64,000 nucleotides of DNA. Source: CAYXLI01 sp964464925 (GTDB taxonomy: Bacteria > Acidobacteriota > Terriglobia > Bryobacterales > Bryobacteraceae). The first letter of the stretch is position 1. Each line of letters begins with the position of its first letter. Positions 52,166 to 61,010 of the stretch are shown here, piece by piece. The notes beneath the pieces are model-generated. The model ran no database searches. It was not told where the DNA came from and saw nothing but the letters and a program-made list of their open reading frames with translations. The stretch spans positions 124,001 to 188,000 of the forward strand of contig CAYXLI010000001.1 of NCBI GenBank assembly GCA_964464925.1, given 5' to 3'. A program made the position numbers and the translations under genes.

Positions 52166-52993
52166 ATGAAAATCGACGCCCATCACCACCTCTGGAAATA
52201 CAGTGCACAGGAATACGACTGGATCGATGACAACATGAAAATCATCCGCCGGGACTTCTTACCGGCGGATCTAAAGCAAGTGCTCGCGTCCGCAGGAATC
52301 GACGGCGCAGTCGCCGTCCAGGCGCGGCAGATCTTGGAAGAGACCGACTGGCTACTTGGGTTGGCGGCGCAGCACGATTTCATGCGCGGCGTGGTGGGCT
52401 GGGTGCCGCTGCGGGATCCGAAGATCACCGATATTCTGGCGCGCTACCACGGGCAAAGAAAGCTGAAGGGCATCCGGCACGTCCTGCAAGGCGAAGCCGA
52501 TCCGAACTACGCGCTCACAGCAGAGTTTCAGCGAGGGATCGAAGCACTGCGGCCTGTTGGGCTCGTGTACGACATCCTGATCTTCGAGCGTCAGCTTCCG
52601 CAGGCCATTCAACTGGTGGACCGGAATCCAAAACAGGTATTCGTGCTCGATCACATTGCCAAGCCGCGAATCGGGGAGCACGCGATGTCCCCCTGGACGG
52701 AGAACATCCGAAAGCTCGCACAGCGGCCGAACGTCTACTGTAAAGTTTCCGGCATGGTGACCGAGGCGGATTACAAGCACTGGACGCCGACGGATCTGCA
52801 GCCTTACTTCGAAATTGTGCTGGAGGCGTTTGGACCCAAGCGGCTGATGTTCGGCTCCGACTGGCCGGTTGCGCTGGTGGCGGCACAGTACAGGCAGTGG
52901 GTGGATACCGTAAAGAACGCCGTGAAGCGGTTGTCTGCCGATGAGCAGGCGCGGTTCTGGGGAGGCACAGCCATTGAGGCCTACAAACTATAA
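52166..52993 (+). CDS. Amidohydrolase (COG3618, fuconolactonase/PDC-lactonase-like)
   Basis: The 275-residue TIM-barrel enzyme starts with the metal-binding MKIDAHHHLWKYSAQEYDWI. The conserved KGIRHVLQGEADPNY, FVLDHIAKPRIGE, VYCKVSGMVTEADY and MFGSDWPVALV motifs follow. This is the amidohydrolase_2 pattern of L-fuconolactonase and 2-pyrone-4,6-dicarboxylate lactonase. The Asp of GSDWP is the usual catalytic acid/base. It probably hydrolyses a sugar lactone in the cytoplasm; substrate unknown. Confidence 0.9.
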   Translation: MKIDAHHHLWKYSAQEYDWIDDNMKIIRRDFLPADLKQVLASAGIDGAVAVQARQILEETDWLLGLAAQHDFMRGVVGWVPLRDPKITDILARYHGQRKLKGIRHVLQGEADPNYALTAEFQRGIEALRPVGLVYDILIFERQLPQAIQLVDRNPKQVFVLDHIAKPRIGEHAMSPWTENIRKLAQRPNVYCKVSGMVTEADYKHWTPTDLQPYFEIVLEAFGPKRLMFGSDWPVALVAAQYRQWVDTVKNAVKRLSADEQARFWGGTAIEAYKL

Positions 52994-53016
52994 CGTGATA
53001 TCGTACGCACGTAGCT

Positions 53017-53982
53017 ATGCGCCACCTCTCACTGGTCTTGATTACCCTCTCTTGTGCAAGCATGTTCGCTGCCGAGTTCCCGGAGGCTGAGATCTCGAAC
53101 GGCAAGATCACCGCGAAATTCTATCTGCCTGATGCCGACAAGGGGTACTATCGCGGAACTCGCTTCGACTGGTCGGGCGTGATTTACAGTCTCCGAACGA
53201 AGAATCACGAATACTTTGGCAAGTGGTTTCCACGCTACGATCCGAAGCTACACGATGCAATTATGGGGCCCGTGGAGGAGTTCAAGACGAAGGAATCCGG
53301 ATTGGGCTTCGAAGAGGCCAAGCCGGGCGAAACGTTTGTACGCATCGGCGTAGGCGTGCTGAAGCGGCCGGACGAGAAGCCTTTCGATGCGTTCCATACC
53401 TATGACATTGTCGATAGTGGAAAGCGCAGCATGCGCAAAGGAAAGAACTGGATTGAGTTCACGCACGAGCTGAATGATGGGAGGGGCTACGCTTACCGCT
53501 ATACGAAGCGGATTGAGATCGTAAAGGGCAAGCCGGAGATGGTGATTTCACACCGCCTGAAGAATGCCGGGAAGAAGCCGATTGAGACGTCCCAGTACAA
53601 TCACAATTTCTTCGTGATGGATCAGCAACCGAGCGGTCCTGATTCTAAGGTGAAGTTTCCCTTTGATCTGAAGCTTGCCCAGGAACCTCGCGATCAGTTA
53701 GCCGATCTTCGGGGCGGCGAGATCGTCTATAAGCAGGAACTACAGCCGGGACAGAGCGTCTACCGCCAACTCTCCGGGTTCGGCAAGACCGCCTCTGACT
53801 ACAATATCCATTTAGCGAATGCGAAGGCCGGCACAGCAGTTCACATCGTCGGAGATCAGCCGCTCTCGAAGCTGGTGTTCTGGTCCATCCGCACGACGTT
53901 TTGCCCCGAGCCATATGTGGATCTGAAGGCAGAGCCCGGGAAGGAAGTGAAGTGGACGTACCGGTATACGTTTACGGAGTAG
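53017..53982 (+). CDS. Secreted protein of unknown function, possibly mutarotase-like
   Basis: A 321-residue product with a signal peptide (LSLVLITLSCASMFAAE). The rest is beta-rich. FPEAEISNGKITAKFYLPDA, YYRGTRFDWSGVIYSLRTKN, FEEAKPGETFVRIGVGVLKR and TSQYNHNFFVMDQQPSGPDS resemble the strand order and histidine placing of galactose-mutarotase-like (aldose epimerase superfamily) proteins. No catalytic pair can be named. It lies 23 bp after the amidohydrolase gene and may be cotranscribed with it. Function not assignable. Confidence 0.72.
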   Translation: MRHLSLVLITLSCASMFAAEFPEAEISNGKITAKFYLPDADKGYYRGTRFDWSGVIYSLRTKNHEYFGKWFPRYDPKLHDAIMGPVEEFKTKESGLGFEEAKPGETFVRIGVGVLKRPDEKPFDAFHTYDIVDSGKRSMRKGKNWIEFTHELNDGRGYAYRYTKRIEIVKGKPEMVISHRLKNAGKKPIETSQYNHNFFVMDQQPSGPDSKVKFPFDLKLAQEPRDQLADLRGGEIVYKQELQPGQSVYRQLSGFGKTASDYNIHLANAKAGTAVHIVGDQPLSKLVFWSIRTTFCPEPYVDLKAEPGKEVKWTYRYTFTE

Positions 53983-53985
53983 CTG

Positions 53986-55428
53986 CTAGCCGAACACTTC
54001 CTTGATGACATTCCCGCCGAAGTCGGTCAGCTTCTCATGCCGCCCGTTGTGCAGATACCATAGCTGGTGCTGCTCAAGTCCCAGGGCATGCAGAACGGTT
54101 GCGTGGAAGTCGCGCATATGATGTCCGTTGATGGCGCGCAGGCCCATTTCGTCGGTCTCGCCAATAACCTGACCGCCCCTCACTCCGCCTCCGGCGAACC
54201 ACATTGTGAAGCCATGCGGATTGTGGTCGCGGCCGTTGCCGCTCTGTGACATAGGCAGGCGGCCGAATTCGCTGCCCCAAATGACCAAAGTCGAGTCGAG
54301 TAGTCCTCGCTGTTTCAAATCCTGCAGGAGTGCGGCAATGGGCTGATCTGTCATGCCGCACATCTTCTCGTGGTTCTCCACAAGGTCTTTGTGCGCGTCC
54401 CACTGGATGCTGACCGGACCTCCGCCGGAATAGATTTGGATCCAGCGGACGCCTCTCTCCACCATGCGGCGCGCCAGCAGGCATCGCGTCCCGAATTCGG
54501 CGGTGCGCCTGTTATCGAGGCCATAGGCTCTACGGATATGCGCCGGCTCTTTTGAGAGATCCACCGCCTCCGGAGCGTGGCTCTGCATCCGGAACGCCAA
54601 TTCATAGGAACTGATCCGCGCCGCCATCTCGCTGTCGCCATCAGCGGTATCCAGGTCATTCATCTTCTGCAATAGATCGAGCGTGGCGCGCTGCCTTTGC
54701 TCCGTCATACCCGCTGGAGGCTTCAAGTTCAGGATCGGATTCGGACCGCTGCGCAGCAGAGTGCCCTGATATACCGCGGGCAGAAAGCCTGCGCCCCAGC
54801 AAGGAGTACCGCCCTCGGGCGTACCCTCCGGCTGCGGCATGACGACGTAAGCCGGGAGGTTCTCACTCTCATTTCCGAGCCCGTATGTCACCCAGGAGCC
54901 CATGCTCGGATAACCCATTAAAATGCGACCCGTGTGCACTTGATACATCGCCGGCGCGTGCACAACGCTCTCGGTATAAAAGTTGCGGACGAAGCAGATG
55001 TCGTCCACGCAATTCGCCAGGTTCGGATAAAGTGACGACACGTCCATGCCGCTCTTGCCGTACTTGTGGAACTCCCAGAGGCTGGGTAGCAGTGGATCCT
55101 CACCCTTCGTAAATTGGCTGACAATCTTCCCGTAGCTATCCGGCAGCTTCTGCCCCGCGAAACGCTTCAGGGTCGGTTTCGGATCGAAGGTGTCAATGTG
55201 GCTCGGCGCGCCGACCATGAACAGAAAGATCACCGATTTGGCTTTGGCAGGGAAGTGCTGCGCCTTCGGCGCGAGCGGATTGGACCGTCCCGCGGCGACT
55301 GCATCCCGCACCAGTAGAGATTGAAGCGCGAGAGCTCCGAAGCCATGCGCTGCGCCGCGCAACACATCACGGCGCGTTCGCGCCTGCGGAAGATAGCAGC
55401 CTTCGTTATGGGACATACACGAACTCAT
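53986..55428 (-). CDS. DUF1501 secreted protein (sulfatase-like)
   Basis: The 480-residue protein has a Tat-type leader (TRRDVLRGAAHGFGALALQS) and the DUF1501 body: KSVIFLFMVGAPSHIDTFDP with KPTLKRFAG, FVRNFYTESVVHAPAMYQVH, LVIWGSEFGRLPMSQSGNGR and DHNPHGFTMWFAGGGVRGGQ. The family belongs to the alkaline-phosphatase/sulfatase superfamily by fold and is always found beside DUF1549/DUF1553 genes in Planctomycetes, Verrucomicrobia and Acidobacteria. Its reaction is not established. Its start overlaps the end of the DUF1549 gene by 23 bp; MSHN at 55416 is an alternative start. Confidence 0.9.
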   Translation of the reverse strand: MSSCMSHNEGCYLPQARTRRDVLRGAAHGFGALALQSLLVRDAVAAGRSNPLAPKAQHFPAKAKSVIFLFMVGAPSHIDTFDPKPTLKRFAGQKLPDSYGKIVSQFTKGEDPLLPSLWEFHKYGKSGMDVSSLYPNLANCVDDICFVRNFYTESVVHAPAMYQVHTGRILMGYPSMGSWVTYGLGNESENLPAYVVMPQPEGTPEGGTPCWGAGFLPAVYQGTLLRSGPNPILNLKPPAGMTEQRQRATLDLLQKMNDLDTADGDSEMAARISSYELAFRMQSHAPEAVDLSKEPAHIRRAYGLDNRRTAEFGTRCLLARRMVERGVRWIQIYSGGGPVSIQWDAHKDLVENHEKMCGMTDQPIAALLQDLKQRGLLDSTLVIWGSEFGRLPMSQSGNGRDHNPHGFTMWFAGGGVRGGQVIGETDEMGLRAINGHHMRDFHATVLHALGLEQHQLWYLHNGRHEKLTDFGGNVIKEVFG

Positions 55429-57562
55429 TTCGATTGAGAAGGGCGAGACAGAAGTCGGGCAGAACGTTGGTTCTCAGGAAGTCGGCTGCCATGTTGGTTT
55501 CCGCCGGAGCAGGTTCGCGCGCCAGTGCGATGCGGTAAACCTGCCGGATCTGGCACGTTGTTGACCCGCCGCACAGGGTTTGCAGCCGCTTGGCAAACAG
55601 TGTACTCTGCTGGTGCATAAAGTCGCTGTTCATGAGGGACAAGGACTGGAGGGCGTGCGTGCTGACCGGACGGACCGGGCAGGACGTCATCGTATCCGGC
55701 TGGTCGAAATTAGCGAGCAGCGGCAGGCGCACGGTTCTCTTATTCAATAGGTACAAAGTCCGGCGGAATTGCTCTGTTGGATCGGGCAGTAGGGGCCAAA
55801 GGTTGTCGGGCTCGTCCTCGCTGAAAATCAGATCATAGACTTCCTTTTCGATGGGGACGCGGACGGGCCTGCCGCCCATCTTCAAGTTCAGTGCGCCCGA
55901 AGCCGCCAGGATGCTGTCACGCAGGAACTCTCCTTCCAGCCGTTTGCGGTTCATGCGCCAGTACAGTTTGTTCTCAGGATCCAGCTTGCTCTTCGCTTTG
56001 TCCTCCGCTGCTGCCTGTTGATACACGCTTGATGTGACGATCAGCCGGTCCATCTGCTTCACGCTCCAACCACTCGAGACAAATTCGGTAGCCAGCCAGT
56101 CGAGCAGCTCTGGATTGGTGGGCCTCTCACCGAGACGGCCAAAGTCGTTCGGTGTGCGTACCAGGCCCGTGCCCAGGCGAAGCTGCCAAATGCGGTTCAC
56201 CATCACGCGTGCCGTGAGTGGATGGTCCGGCGATGCGATCCAGTTCGCCAATGCGGTCCGCCGGTTACAGGACGTCCTGGTCACGCTCCCGTTATCGGGA
56301 GCGAGCACGGTTGGGAAGCCCGGCTCTACGGGATCGAGCTTTTGATGCGCATCGCCGATCTTCAGAATGAATGCGGGTTCGGCTTGCGCCATGTTTTCCA
56401 CCGCATATGCAGCAGGCAGAGGATCGGGCTTCTGCAGTTCAATTTCATGCAGTTTTCTTCTCAGACCTGCTCGAACGCTGCGGTCTTCCGGACTCAGAAT
56501 CGCGACCACTTCATCCCACGTCGGCTTGATCTGCGTCGACGCGTTCCGGTACAGGATCTCTTGTTCCGGATTCCGTTCCGCCTTCGGGGTGTCGAGAGCT
56601 GTCCGCAATTCCGGCTCCAGCTTTCTCCGCTTCTCTTCCGTGAGGCGCGCTCTGTAAGGCTTTTCTATCGCTTGAATCTGCTCCTGGACCGGTTTGATTC
56701 TGGCTTCCCAATCCTTCATCGACTGCTCATACTGCTTCCGTTGCGCATCGGTAGCAATGTCGATATCCTTACCCTCCGTGGCGGCGAAGACAGCCTGCAG
56801 TCGGTAATAGTCGGCTTGCAGAATCGGATCGAACTTGTGATTGTGGCACTTGGCGCAGCCAACCGTAAGACCAAGAAATGCGGAACTGACACCAGCGGCC
56901 ATCTCGCTCAGCACTTCTTGCCGGTTCACTTCTTCATCCTGGTTGCCGCCTACCAGGTGAATTGGGCCGGCGCGGTGAAAGCCTGTGGCAATCAGGGTCT
57001 CGTCATTGCCAGGCCAGATCTCGTCGCCCGCAATCTGCTCCTTGACGAACCGGTCATACGGTTTGTCGGAGTTGAAGCTCTTCACCACGTAATCGCGATA
57101 TCTCCACGCGTGCACTCGCTCGGCATCCAGTTCGTAACCGTTCGTATCCGCGTACCGAACCACGTCGAGCCAGCGCTGCGCCCATCGTTCTCCATACTGC
57201 CTCGAGGCGAGCAGCCGGTCCACTAATCTTTCGTAAGCCTGAGGAGAGTTATCCCGCAGGAATGCATCCGCGTCTTCGGGCCTGGGCGGCAGTCCCGTAA
57301 GATCGAGCGTCACGCGGCGGATCAGCTTCTGTTTCGATAACGGTGCCGAGGGGCTGAGACCTTTCTCGCGTAGCGCTGCGAGCACGAAGGCATCCACGGC
57401 AGTCCGAACCCATGGATCTCGAATGTCGGGAACGCGATGGCGAACCGGTTTTTGAAACGACCACCAATTCCTACGGCTCCCTATGAAGGCTTCTTCTTTC
57501 GGATTCGACGCGGCCAAACAGACTGCCAGTAAAGCGATCGTCGCGACTCCAAACCGCACCAT
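55406..57562 (-). CDS. DUF1549/DUF1553 secreted protein (PSD1 type)
   Basis: The 718-residue product starts at ATG 57562 (MVRFGVATIALLAVCLAASN, a signal peptide); the frame stays open further upstream only because it runs antisense to the beta-lactamase gene. DUF1549 begins near residue 50: VDAFVLAALREKGLSPSAPL, RRVTLDLTGLPPRPEDADAF, WLDVVRYADTNGYE, then VGCAKCHNHKFDPI with a CxxCH heme-like site. DUF1553 occupies the C-terminal 300 residues: RRTALANWIASPDHPLTARV, MVNRIWQLRLGTGLVRTPND, FGRLGERPTNPELLDWLATE, RRTLYLLNKR. The N-terminal planctomycete cytochrome domain often fused in front is absent. Possibly involved in degrading sulfated or complex polysaccharides; unproved. Confidence 0.9.
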   Translation of the reverse strand: MVRFGVATIALLAVCLAASNPKEEAFIGSRRNWWSFQKPVRHRVPDIRDPWVRTAVDAFVLAALREKGLSPSAPLSKQKLIRRVTLDLTGLPPRPEDADAFLRDNSPQAYERLVDRLLASRQYGERWAQRWLDVVRYADTNGYELDAERVHAWRYRDYVVKSFNSDKPYDRFVKEQIAGDEIWPGNDETLIATGFHRAGPIHLVGGNQDEEVNRQEVLSEMAAGVSSAFLGLTVGCAKCHNHKFDPILQADYYRLQAVFAATEGKDIDIATDAQRKQYEQSMKDWEARIKPVQEQIQAIEKPYRARLTEEKRRKLEPELRTALDTPKAERNPEQEILYRNASTQIKPTWDEVVAILSPEDRSVRAGLRRKLHEIELQKPDPLPAAYAVENMAQAEPAFILKIGDAHQKLDPVEPGFPTVLAPDNGSVTRTSCNRRTALANWIASPDHPLTARVMVNRIWQLRLGTGLVRTPNDFGRLGERPTNPELLDWLATEFVSSGWSVKQMDRLIVTSSVYQQAAAEDKAKSKLDPENKLYWRMNRKRLEGEFLRDSILAASGALNLKMGGRPVRVPIEKEVYDLIFSEDEPDNLWPLLPDPTEQFRRTLYLLNKRTVRLPLLANFDQPDTMTSCPVRPVSTHALQSLSLMNSDFMHQQSTLFAKRLQTLCGGSTTCQIRQVYRIALAREPAPAETNMAADFLRTNVLPDFCLALLNRNEFVYVP

Positions 57563-57601
57563 GTCGCCTACTCTAACAAAAAGTGAGCATACTGGTCGTT
57601 G

Positions 57602-58972
57602 ATGTATCAGCATCTCTCTATAGTGCTGCTGGCCTGTTTGGCTGCTCACGGCCAAACGGTGGACCCGTCGAAGCTGGATATGAAAATCTCTGCCCTGCTG
57701 AATGCCAGTGGCGCACCCAGCGTGTCCGTCGCGGTTGTGCAAGACGACAAGTTGGTCTATGCGAAGGCATTCGGGCAGGCAGACCTGGAAGCACATCGCG
57801 AAGCGGACACGAAGACACGTTATGCGGTGGGATCGATCAGTAAGCAATTCACTGCGGCAGCGATTTTGCTCGCACAGGAGGAAGGTAAGCTTTCCCTCGA
57901 TGACAAGGTCGGGAAGTATCTGCCCGGCCTGACACGCGCGAACGAAGTAACCATCCGCCAGGTTCTTTCCCATACGGCAGGGTATGAGGACTTCGCGCCT
58001 CAGGATTACATCATTCCCGAGTGGAAACAGCCAACCACCGCAGAGGCCATTCTCGAGAAGTGGGCGAAGAAGCCGCTGAACTTCGACCCCGGTACTCGTT
58101 GGCAATACAGCAATACCGGATACGTGGTCGCAGGTGCCGTGTTTGAGAAGGCAACAGGCGAGAAGCTCGTGCCTTTCCTGCAGAAGAAGATCTTTCGGCC
58201 GCTCGGAATGAGCAGTGCGGGCGATTGCGATGAGCGCAGTCCTGTGGACGCAAAGGCGTACACGCGGTACGCGCTCGGTCCCGTGCGGTCCGTTGACCAA
58301 GAGGGCCCGGGCTGGTACTTCGCCGCAGGAGAACTGTGTATGACGCCCTCCGATCTGAGCAAATGGGATGTCGCGTTTCTGGAAAGGAAGATTCTATCGG
58401 CACGATCCTACGATGAGTTTACGCGCGAGGTGATTCTGAAAGACGGCAATCGCACGCGGTACGGGCTTGGAATGAACGTGAGCGATATTGCGGGAACTCC
58501 GGTGTTCTCGCATGGAGGAGAGGTATCGGGCTTCCTCGCCAGTAACCAGATCTTTCCCACGAGGAAATCTGCCGTAATCGTGCTCTCGAATGCAGACGGA
58601 CTGAACCTCGTGAGTCCGCTTGCCAACGAATTGGCGCAATACTTGCTGAACGGCGAGCGTGCCGCGGCGCCGGAGACTGAGATCGCGGAAGTGCGTACGA
58701 TCCTCCAGGCTTTGCAGCAGGGGCTGATCAACCGGAAGAAGTTTACGGCGAACGCAAACTCTTATTTCAATGAAGTCGCGCTCGGGGATTATCAGGGATC
58801 CCTGTCCGCACTCGGTACGCTACAGTCGATTGTCCGCCTGAATGAGAGCTTGCGCGGAGGCATGATCCACCGGAGCTATCGCGGCGAGTTCGAGAAGAAG
58901 GCCGTGCTACTGAACGTGTATGTGCTCCCCGATGGACGCTACGAACAATTTCTCGTGACCGAACAGAGATAG
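57602..58972 (+). CDS. Serine hydrolase of the beta-lactamase/class C family
   Basis: The 456-residue protein has a signal peptide (LSIVLLACLAAHGQ). The SxxK active-site motif is in YAVGSISKQFTAAAILLAQE (Ser of SISK). The second motif is YSNTGYVVAGAVFEKATGE (YxN), and the HGGEVSGFLASNQIFP segment is the third (H-x-G-like) motif. The domain resembles D-alanyl-D-alanine carboxypeptidase/esterase/class C relatives, which are often peptidases or esterases and not lactamases. The last 90 residues are an additional small domain. It is transcribed divergently from the DUF1549 gene, with 39 bp between starts. Confidence 0.9.
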   Translation: MYQHLSIVLLACLAAHGQTVDPSKLDMKISALLNASGAPSVSVAVVQDDKLVYAKAFGQADLEAHREADTKTRYAVGSISKQFTAAAILLAQEEGKLSLDDKVGKYLPGLTRANEVTIRQVLSHTAGYEDFAPQDYIIPEWKQPTTAEAILEKWAKKPLNFDPGTRWQYSNTGYVVAGAVFEKATGEKLVPFLQKKIFRPLGMSSAGDCDERSPVDAKAYTRYALGPVRSVDQEGPGWYFAAGELCMTPSDLSKWDVAFLERKILSARSYDEFTREVILKDGNRTRYGLGMNVSDIAGTPVFSHGGEVSGFLASNQIFPTRKSAVIVLSNADGLNLVSPLANELAQYLLNGERAAAPETEIAEVRTILQALQQGLINRKKFTANANSYFNEVALGDYQGSLSALGTLQSIVRLNESLRGGMIHRSYRGEFEKKAVLLNVYVLPDGRYEQFLVTEQR

Positions 58973-59052
58973 ATGTAAGGCGGCCCGGTTTCAAAATCGT
59001 GGCTGCAACCGAATCGCCTGGCGTTACCGTATTGACACGCACGACGCCATCT

Positions 59053-59685
59053 ATGATGAAAGTTATGGGGCCCGCTCTCGCCAAACGACTCGTGTGTATA
59101 TTTCTGGCGACACTCACATTTGCGTGCAGCCTTTCGGCGCAGGTGATTGAGTTCGAATCGAATGGCTACAAATATAAGACGCTGACGAAGAACGGACTTA
59201 CGATCATGTTCGCGCCTTTGCCTTCGCACGTGCGCGAGTTCGCGATCCTGCAAATTGCCGTTTCTAATGGTTCTAAAAGCAATTACACATTGAAGCCAGA
59301 GGACTTCGTGTTCTACAGGGAAGACGGCAATGCTCTGGCCGGGTCACCGGCGCGAGAGGTTATCAACGAACTGATTCAGAAGGCCAGCAGGCACGATGTC
59401 ATCAAGTTGGTAACTGCCTACGAAAACGGGCTTTATGGAAACTCGCAGTACAAATCCACGAATGGATACGAGGTTCGCCGCCAGAATGCTCTAGCCGAGA
59501 CTGCAAAGATCAAAGCCGCTGCGGCTGCGAGCGCAATCGCTTTTGTTCCCACGCGCTTACTACCTGGGCAATCAACCGATGGGGCCGTGTTCTACGCGAC
59601 GGCTGGTAAGCCGCTCGGGGCCGGGAAACTGGTAGTGCAGGTAGCGGGTATGTCCTTCGAGTTCCCGGTGCTATCATCTAATTAG
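59053..59685 (+). CDS. Secreted protein of unknown function
   Basis: A 210-residue product if it starts at ATG 59053; other ATGs at 59056 and 59065 are close. A TTGACA at 59032 and TATGAT at 59052 are only 14 bp apart, so a promoter there is doubtful. A signal peptide (LVCIFLATLTFACSLSA) precedes a beta-rich domain: VIEFESNGYKYKTLTKNGLT, MFAPLPSHVREFAILQIAVS, NYTLKPEDFVFYREDG. The end has GQSTDGAVFYATAGKPLGAG and LVVQVAGMSFEFPV. This resembles a 'DUF4352-like' accessory fold, but no family is confidently recognised. It lies upstream of the sulfur genes with no obvious link. Confidence 0.65.
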   Translation: MMKVMGPALAKRLVCIFLATLTFACSLSAQVIEFESNGYKYKTLTKNGLTIMFAPLPSHVREFAILQIAVSNGSKSNYTLKPEDFVFYREDGNALAGSPAREVINELIQKASRHDVIKLVTAYENGLYGNSQYKSTNGYEVRRQNALAETAKIKAAAAASAIAFVPTRLLPGQSTDGAVFYATAGKPLGAGKLVVQVAGMSFEFPVLSSN

Positions 59686-59703
59686 TACCAATCTCCATCG
59701 ACA

Positions 59704-60444
59704 TTGACTAGTTTGATTCAAGCAGAGACACTATCCGCCCAGGAACTCCTCGAGTGGGCGATCAGGGAGCATGGCCGCGACTTTGCAGTCATCACGAGCT
59801 TTCAGCGTGAAGGCATGGTGTTGTTGGACTTAGCGGTGCGGATCAGCCCGGATGTGCGGATAATTTCTCTCGATACGGGCAGGCTGCCGCCGGAAACGTA
59901 CGACATTGTCGAGACTGTCAGAGCACGCTACGGAGTGAAAATCGAGCTCATTTCGCCGGAAGGTTCCGAAGTGGAGCGAATGGTGGAACGGTTCGGCCCA
60001 AATCTGTTCTACGAGTCAGTCCCATACCGGAACCTCTGCTGCCACATTCGCAAGGTGCGGCCATTGGAGCGCGCGACCGCGGAACTGCAGAGTTGGGCCG
60101 TAGGGTTGCGTCGCGGGCAGTCGGAGGGCCGGGCGGCCGTTCAGAAGGTTGAGGAAAAGGGCCGCAAGTGGAAGCTCAGTCCGCTGGCGGATTGGACGGC
60201 GGAGCAAGTATCGGAATACATCGCCAAGCACGACGTTCCGATGCATCCGCTCTACGCGAAAGGCTACACCAGCATCGGCTGCGGCCCTTGCAGCCGGCCC
60301 ACGACGGAGGGTGAAGACGAACGAGCCGGCCGGTGGTGGTGGGAGATAGAGGGCAAGAAAGAGTGCGGGATACACTTTTCACCCGAGGGCAGGGTGGAGC
60401 GCACAATGGACGTCCTCCTCCGGGAGATTCTTCCAGCGGATTGA
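59704..60444 (+). CDS. cysH: Adenylyl-/phosphoadenylyl-sulfate reductase (4Fe-4S type)
   Basis: The 246-residue protein starts at TTG 59704. It has the PP-loop-like TSFQREGMVLLDLAVRISPD, then IISLDTGRLPPETYDIVE, the VGLRRGQS loop and the C-terminal redox motif ECGIH (Cys221). It also has the paired cysteines C112/C113 (NLCCHIRK) and C193/C196 (GCGPC) that bind a 4Fe-4S cluster. Those mark the APS-reductase (plant/Pseudomonas-type) group and distinguish it from E. coli PAPS reductase. It reduces activated sulfate to sulfite with thioredoxin. It is followed by cysC. ATP sulfurylase and sulfite reductase are not in the window. Confidence 0.93.
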   Translation: MTSLIQAETLSAQELLEWAIREHGRDFAVITSFQREGMVLLDLAVRISPDVRIISLDTGRLPPETYDIVETVRARYGVKIELISPEGSEVERMVERFGPNLFYESVPYRNLCCHIRKVRPLERATAELQSWAVGLRRGQSEGRAAVQKVEEKGRKWKLSPLADWTAEQVSEYIAKHDVPMHPLYAKGYTSIGCGPCSRPTTEGEDERAGRWWWEIEGKKECGIHFSPEGRVERTMDVLLREILPAD

Positions 60445-60467
60445 ACTGACGCCCTTTTTTGATTTGA

Positions 60468-61010
60468 ATGGAAAAGCATACGGGATTTACGTTGTGGTTC
60501 ACAGGGCTCTCCGGGGCCGGCAAGAGTACCGTCTCTGAGCGGGTTTACGCCCGTCTCAAGGCTGCGGGCGCGAAGGTGGAGCTATTGGACGGCGACGTTG
60601 TTCGGACCCACCTTTCCAAAGGGCTCGGATTCAGCAAAGAGGACCGGGACACTAACATTCGCCGCATCGGCTTCGTTTGCGAGCTTCTTTCCCGCAATGG
60701 CGTCATTGCTATGGTTGCGGCCATCTCGCCTTACCGCGCCGTTCGTGAAGAGGTTCGAGGCACCATCGCCAACTTTGTCGAAGTCTATGTCCATTGCCCT
60801 ATCGAGGTTCTCGCCGAGCGCGACGTGAAAGGCCTCTACCGGAAGGCGCTCGCCGGCGAGATCCAAAACTTCACCGGAGTTTCCGACCCTTATGAGGCGC
60901 CAGCCAACCCGGAAGTCAGCATCGACTCCAGCCGGGAGCAGATCGAGGACAGCGTCGAGAAAGTCTGGTCGAAGCTGCGAGAATTGAATCTTATCTCGGA
61001 ATCGCTGTGA
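60468..61010 (+). CDS. cysC: Adenylylsulfate (APS) kinase
   Basis: A 180-residue kinase. P-loop GLSGAGKS at residues 13-20 followed by TVSERVYARL, then LDGDVVRTHLSKGLGFSKED and RDTNIRRIGFVCELLSRNGV, the typical APS-binding segment, and ISPYRAVREEVRG. It phosphorylates APS to PAPS, the sulfuryl donor. As it follows an Fe-S type reductase it probably serves sulfotransferases or a PAPS-using branch. Stop overlaps the next start (GTGA). Confidence 0.95.
   Translation: MEKHTGFTLWFTGLSGAGKSTVSERVYARLKAAGAKVELLDGDVVRTHLSKGLGFSKEDRDTNIRRIGFVCELLSRNGVIAMVAAISPYRAVREEVRGTIANFVEVYVHCPIEVLAERDVKGLYRKALAGEIQNFTGVSDPYEAPANPEVSIDSSREQIEDSVEKVWSKLRELNLISESL

Noticed and set aside
57563..58300. Upstream extension of the DUF1549 gene frame
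   Set aside because: It runs antisense to the serine hydrolase gene; the protein has a natural signal peptide start at 57562.
59032..59057. TTGACA and TATGAT as a sigma-70 promoter before the secreted protein at 59053
   Set aside because: The spacing is only 14 bp and the -10 would fall on the proposed start codon.
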